A program made the position numbers and the translations under genes. A stretch of 64,000 nucleotides of DNA from contig JAKSZT010053881.1 of the NCBI GenBank assembly GCA_026826555.1, positions 5,135,562 through 5,199,561 of the forward strand. The letters run 5' to 3'. This document shows, one piece after another, positions 59,558-64,000 of the stretch. Positions within the stretch are counted from its first letter, which is position 1, and each line of letters starts with the position of its first letter. A model generated the notes under the pieces. It made no database searches, had not been told where the DNA came from, and saw nothing but the letters and a program-made list of their open reading frames with translations. This DNA comes from Tolypeutes matacus. Taxonomy: Eukaryota; Chordata; Mammalia; Cingulata; Chlamyphoridae.

Positions 59558-59924
59558 GCTTCCCTCACCTCCTTCAAATCTTTGCTTAGTAATCACCATC
59601 CCAGCAGTCCAACCCTGTCCAGCTATTTAATATTTTATGTCAACCCCTGACCACATACTCCCAATACCCCTTGTCGTGTTCTACTTTTCCTCCCTAGCAC
59701 TCACCACCTTCTAATAGTTTTCATATTTATGCTGTCTATTGTCTGTCTTCTTTACTAGAATTTAAGTTCCAAAAGGATAGGAATTTTAGTCCATTTCGTT
59801 CCTTGTGTATACCCAGAACTTAGAACGATGCATGGCACATAGCAGATGCTTAAAAATATTAGTTGAATGTATAATGAATTCCACAGTTGCTCAACATGGC
59901 AGAGCTCTAGCACACTGAAAAGCC

Positions 59925-60085
59925 TCAGATATTTAGCTTAAACTTGTGATTTAAATTTCTCAGCCTCAGTTTTCTCATTTGTAAAATATAATAATTATGT
60001 TACCTAACGTTTAGAGTTTGTTGTAAACACTAAGCGAGAAAATTTATGGAAAGCATTTAAAACAGTGTCTTGCATATTGATTCAT
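59925..60085 (+). mobile_element. MIR 3'-part relic, sense
   Basis: 'tctcagcctcagttttctcatttgtaaaatataataatta' and 'gcatttaaaacagtgtcttgcatattg' are MIR core and end. Confidence 0.65.
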
Positions 60086-60129
60086 TTTTTTTTTTTTTTA
60101 GTCCAAGAATAATAAAAGCAAGAATAATA

Positions 60130-60350
60130 ATAACAATACTTAACATTTGTATAGAATTTTACACTTTATAAAGGACCCGTACTGTTTTCATTAGCTCCTC
60201 TCATCACTCCAGGGAAACAAAATATCTAGATCCTTAGAGCCTGTGCCTTGGCAACTGAAGGGATGGATCCAAGATCACAAGACTAATGAAGGACAGAGGG
60301 AGGATTCAAACATTAGTCCTCTGATGTCAAGCCCTGTGCTCTCTTCTCAA
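60130..60350 (-). mobile_element. MIR-like relic, antisense
   Basis: 'aatacttaacatttgtatagaattttacactttataaagg', 'atccaagatcacaagactaatgaaggacagagggaggattcaaac' and 'tcaagccctgtgctctcttctca' follow the antisense MIR order. Confidence 0.5.
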
Positions 60351-60594
60351 TATCAGAGAAAGCAAATATTACTTCTAGCTCAGGGCCTTACCAAAAAGAA
60401 AAGTCTTTGAATTTGGGTTTGTTTGTTTACCGAGTCTGGACATCAGCATAGAATGTAACTAAGAAGGGATAGTTGTCATCAGCATCTAATACAACCTTCA
60501 CATCCCAAAGTCACATTCCCACCAATGAAGCCATCATCTCACCATTGATCACTGATTCAGTCATATATGAACAGTCTAGAATGGTTTTATTGTG

Positions 60595-60720
60595 TTTCCC
60601 AACATGCCTAGGAATCCTTCAAGACAAGAGTTTTGTTCCTTTATTTTTGTACTTGCCAATTCCTGATTCGGTCTTGTTTACATAGTTGATGTTTAGTAAA
60701 TTCTTAATGAATACCATGCT
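60595..60720 (+). mobile_element. L2 3'-end relic, sense
   Basis: 'caagacaagagttttgttcctttatttttgta' and 'gttgatgtttagtaaattcttaatgaa' resemble the L2 terminus. Confidence 0.45.
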
Positions 60721-60724
60721 GCCT

Positions 60725-61725
60725 ACATTGACTTGCAACACATTTTTCCTTCCTTTCTACTAAAATAAAGTATAAGCAGAGGTCTACAGCAGCATGCTCT
60801 CCCTCCCTCCTCCATGACTATAATTGGGAAACTAGTTCCCAAGAATGTTATGCAAAAAAAAAAAAAAAAAAATTTACTCATTTAGGAAATACAGAGTTAA
60901 ACAAAATCAAACAGATTTCTTCACTGCAGATTTCTTCACTTCACTTCTCAGAGCTTTTAATACACTAATGCACATTTCAAATTTTCAAAATTTAAATAGT
61001 GTCTGTGGCATTTTACAAATTTATTGGATTAAACACCAAAAAAAAAGCCCTTTTGGCATGGAGCTTCTCTCAAGTTAAGTTTTCCAGAGAACATGTTTAT
61101 CTCTAGCGAATACACTCAGGGTCTTCAAAAGCAGGATCCATAAATGTTTAAAATAAAATACCAGGAACATGAAGAAGTCAGGGAGAGTCCACATTTTCTT
61201 TATGTTGGATGTCTTAAAAGGTAATTTTACTTGGATTTATTATTTACTTTCTATTAGGTCTAATACTAGATTTGAGATTTGTGTACGACCACGATTCTTG
61301 GACAAGAATTATTTTGGAGGACATGCTAAAAGACTGGTTTTGCTTATTTTACTTGTGTTTTTTTTTTAAAAAAAGACACTGGTTGGGGGCCTTACACAAT
61401 CTCACGGTCTTCAAGTAGATGGCCAAATTGACTGAAAGGCAAGGTAGCTAAACTGATGATGGGAAGAGTAACTAGAGATGCTTCTGCTCAACTGGTCTTA
61501 GCATCTCTCTTTGACTCACATAAATGAAAACCTCTATAAAAAGGTAATTGTTATCCAAAGACCTTTATCAGCCAATAACATCTTACATTATTTCATTTAT
61601 TCAATAAAATTAAATAAACCTAACAGGATACCACAGAACTTATGCATTTTGATAAGGTCCACAAGAGAGATGGTTGGGAGGTGAGGTATATCAGGGGAAG
61701 ACAGCGGTAATTGGGCTATCTGAAG
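60725..61725. other. Anonymous sequence
   Basis: A 19-base A run at 60854-60872 is the only feature I see. Confidence 0.35.
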
Positions 61726-61730
61726 GAGGT

Positions 61731-62189
61731 TGTCTTAGTTTGCCAGTCTGCTATGACAAATACCACAGTGGGTCAGCTTTAACAACAAGAATTTATTGGC
61801 TCAGTTTGGGAGACTAGATAAATCAAGGTGTCGGCAAGGCCATGCATTCTCCCCGAAATCTAGGGTTCTGGTGCTCACTTGCCGCAATCCTTACGGTTCC
61901 TTGGCTTGTATCTGTGCCTCTCCTCAGCTGGCAATCTCTCTCTCCTTATGTCAGCTCTTCCGGTTCCCACTTGCTCCTCCAGGTAGCTTTCTCAGATGTG
62001 TCTGAATTTCTTCGGCTTTTAAAGGACTCCAATAATACAGTTAAGACCCACCTTGATTCAGTTGGCCAGAACTTCACTAAAAATAACACCTTCACAAAGT
62101 CCCATTTACAAATGGCTTTACACCCACAAGAGTGCAGAATAAGATTAAGAGTATGCCTTGTGTCCAGGTACATAATTTAATCTACCACA
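61731..62189 (-). mobile_element. Solo LTR, xenarthran MaLR-like family B, antisense
   Basis: A 459-bp element with TGTCTTAG at the left and CTACCACA at the right, giving TG..CA ends. It is flanked by GAGGT (61726-61730) and GAGGC (62190-62194), a 5-bp duplication with one mismatch. On the minus strand an AATAAA lies at 61792-61797. The minus-strand 5' half ('actcttaatctta', 'gtgggtgtaaa', 'aatcaaggtgggtcttaa') matches the sense copy at 3235-3625. No internal region is present. Confidence 0.75.
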
Positions 62190-62199
62190 GAGGCTAAAA

Positions 62200-64000
62200 G
62201 AGAGTCATATCAAGAGGAGGATCTAATAAAACTGGATGAAAGAACATTGAAGTCCACTTCATCCACTTTATCCTTTTGCCTCCTGGTGGCCATGAAGACA
62301 GGTGTGGAGTACTGGAATTTTTGTTTATCTATAAGAAACAGCAGGCAGAAAGCCAGGAGACCTACACGTGGGTGTGTAGATATTGCTGGCCAAAGATATA
62401 TAAGGAAGGAAATAAGGCTCAGAATGGCCACTGGCTTTAGTAAATAAAAGAAGTTACTGACAGTATGCAGTTCCCAGAGCATGGCATAGGCATTCACAAT
62501 TAAAACAAAATAAAATGAGCCTTTTTTCTAGTTCATCTAGACGTGTCCCCTTTTGCACCCTTCCCCTGTTCTACCCATCCCATGTTTCTATCCCCAGCCT
62601 CCCTGAATGAAGAGGAGATTGCAGTTAGCCTGTCTCCTTTGCTGTGACAAATTTTCATAAGAATATTAACACATACCCTAATTATCAGTATTGCACTAGG
62701 TCCTAAATTTTATTTTTTCAACCTATAAAAATAGGCAGATATTTGAATAGTACACAAATCCCCTCCTTTCTTTCTGAACATAGATGATGTATGAAACATT
62801 GATGAAATTACTTGACTCTGAGCTCTGGTCTCCTCATGGAGACTCTTCACTAAACTTTAAATTTAAAAGTCCACACCCATAGCCCAGTTACTTTTTGTTC
62901 TCCGCGTTCCAACTCTGCTCCTTTACAAGACCTTTCCCAATGTTGTGTGGAGGCTTGATCTCCAGGTAATCCTCGTTAAGCACAGCTATTGGAGGCAAAG
63001 ATATTCTCTTAGGGCATCTCATTTTGGAACATTTTAATGGGAACATTCTAAACCGGTTAGTGCTGAACCATGAACGAGCCCAGATGAGCGGAGCTCACCA
63101 CTGATCAACAGGGTGAGTCCTCACCCCACTCAGTTTCGCCCACAGCTCCCTGCTCAGAGCTGCTGAAATCTGCTCTTCCTTTGTCTTCTTAAGAAGATCT
63201 AGTTTCCCCCTGGATCTTTTCCAGGATAAAACCCACTCAATTCCTTGACTTGCAATGTCCTCTTTAAAACTAAGTAATGAAAGCAGATGCTCTAACTCAG
63301 ACACATATTTTCTCGCTCATACGTTCATCACAGCTTCCCACCCAAAGCCAAGGCACTATCTGTTGGGAAATTCGCAATCTCAAAAGCCCACAGAATGGTT
63401 GGTCAGGCTGTTCTTGTGGGCTTCATAACTATAACTTTCAACTAATACAAAATCTTGTTTTATAAAGCCTTCATGTACTCTCTGTGTTTTAACTCCTATA
63501 GGATATCTGTGCATAAACAAAGGTGCTTTTCTTTGTGTGTATCCTTTATTCTCCCTGGTGTATGTACCATTTAAAAAATCAAAACAAAAAGACACTGGAG
63601 AGTTGATTTCTTGGAGGTGAAAGAACCATGCTACCTGGAGATAACTTTCCTTGGCCAATCACAAATAAACTGATATGTTTTCACTTGGATCCCCAAATGA
63701 CACCCATAAAGGCAAAATCTGAACAATTATCCCTGTGTAGTCCCTATCTTTTTTCCTCCCTCAAGATGCGGAGGTAGGAGGAGCTCATATAATTGGCAAG
63801 TCATTTCTAATTGTTTCCAAAAACCAATGGGCCCTACACCTTGAAGGTGACTCTGCTTATAATTGCATAATCTGCTAAAGATTAAATTTTTTCAATCTAA
63901 AGGATCGAAAAGGCAGACTATTACAATAACCTTGGGTGTCTATTGAATGGTTGATTCTGAAAACATAAAATTAATTAATTAAAGAGACTCACATCACATC
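62200..64000. other. Anonymous sequence to the end of the window
   Basis: No gene or repeat recognised. Open frames are short and without motifs. Confidence 0.35.

Larger units (their letters stand above)
59010..59890 (+). mobile_element. L2 3' end, sense, split by a SINE
   Basis: Left part: 'cagatcatgtcatgcctttgctcaaaacc', 'caatggtctacaggccctacacagcctgcc' and 'cctcaggaccttcacactatctg'. Right part (59558-59890): 'ctccttcaaatctttgcttag', 'ctagaatttaagttccaaaaggatagg' and 'catggcacatagcagatgcttaaaaatattagttgaatg'. Together they form the longest L2 3' end in the window. Confidence 0.75.

Overview
The window is nuclear DNA of a placental mammal. It is AT-rich, carries no recognisable functional protein-coding gene, and is packed with decayed SINEs, LINEs, LTRs and DNA transposons. 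Three things point to Xenarthra (sloths, anteaters, armadillos). First, a tRNA-derived SINE at 59.3 kb has a head resembling the armadillo/sloth DAS-type SINEs. Second, the L1 copies have a 3' UTR of the kind I know from xenarthran sequence. Third, two LTR families are ones I only recall from sloth and armadillo DNA. Only one such SINE occurs in 64 kb, which mildly favours a sloth or anteater over an armadillo; that is inference. The family names come from memory and no database search was run.

Layout. Positions 1-3.2 kb hold no repeat I recognise and are the best place to look for conserved non-coding sequence. At 3.2-9.4 kb there are scattered LTR, MIR and L2 relics, a perfect 13-bp inverted repeat at 4.1 kb, and otherwise anonymous DNA. 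From 9.6 to 19.1 kb lies a nearly full-length L1 in + orientation, bounded by a 17-bp target-site duplication (16 of 17 matching). It carries a degenerate tandem 5' UTR, a long pyrimidine tract, ORF1, ORF2 and a 3' UTR. A solo LTR has landed in its 5' region, and a semi-processed CENPA (centromeric histone H3) retrocopy that keeps one intron sits inside ORF2. This L1 is itself nested in an older L1 that reappears at 19.1-21.6 kb and carries a second solo LTR of the same family.

At 22.2-25.8 kb there are two nested insertions: a short antisense L1 with a 15-bp duplication, and an antisense L1 inside a hAT-like transposon with perfect 12-bp terminal inverted repeats. The stretch 26-39.9 kb is mostly unique sequence with MIR and L2 relics and purine-rich microsatellites. 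At 39.9-43.2 kb two antisense L1 fragments abut (5' UTR plus ORF1, then a 3' end). From 43.2 to 60.7 kb there are L2, MIR, MER5-like, MLT1-like and L1ME relics, with a repeat-poor, GC-richer block at 51.7-52.2 kb. The tRNA-derived SINE sits inside an L2 at 59.3 kb and an intact-ended solo LTR lies at 61.7 kb. The last 1.8 kb is anonymous.

There is no operon or gene network to describe. The biology here is the layered history of retrotransposition: L1 machinery mobilised itself, the SINE and, most likely, the CENPA transcript. The window is presumably intergenic or inside a very long intron.
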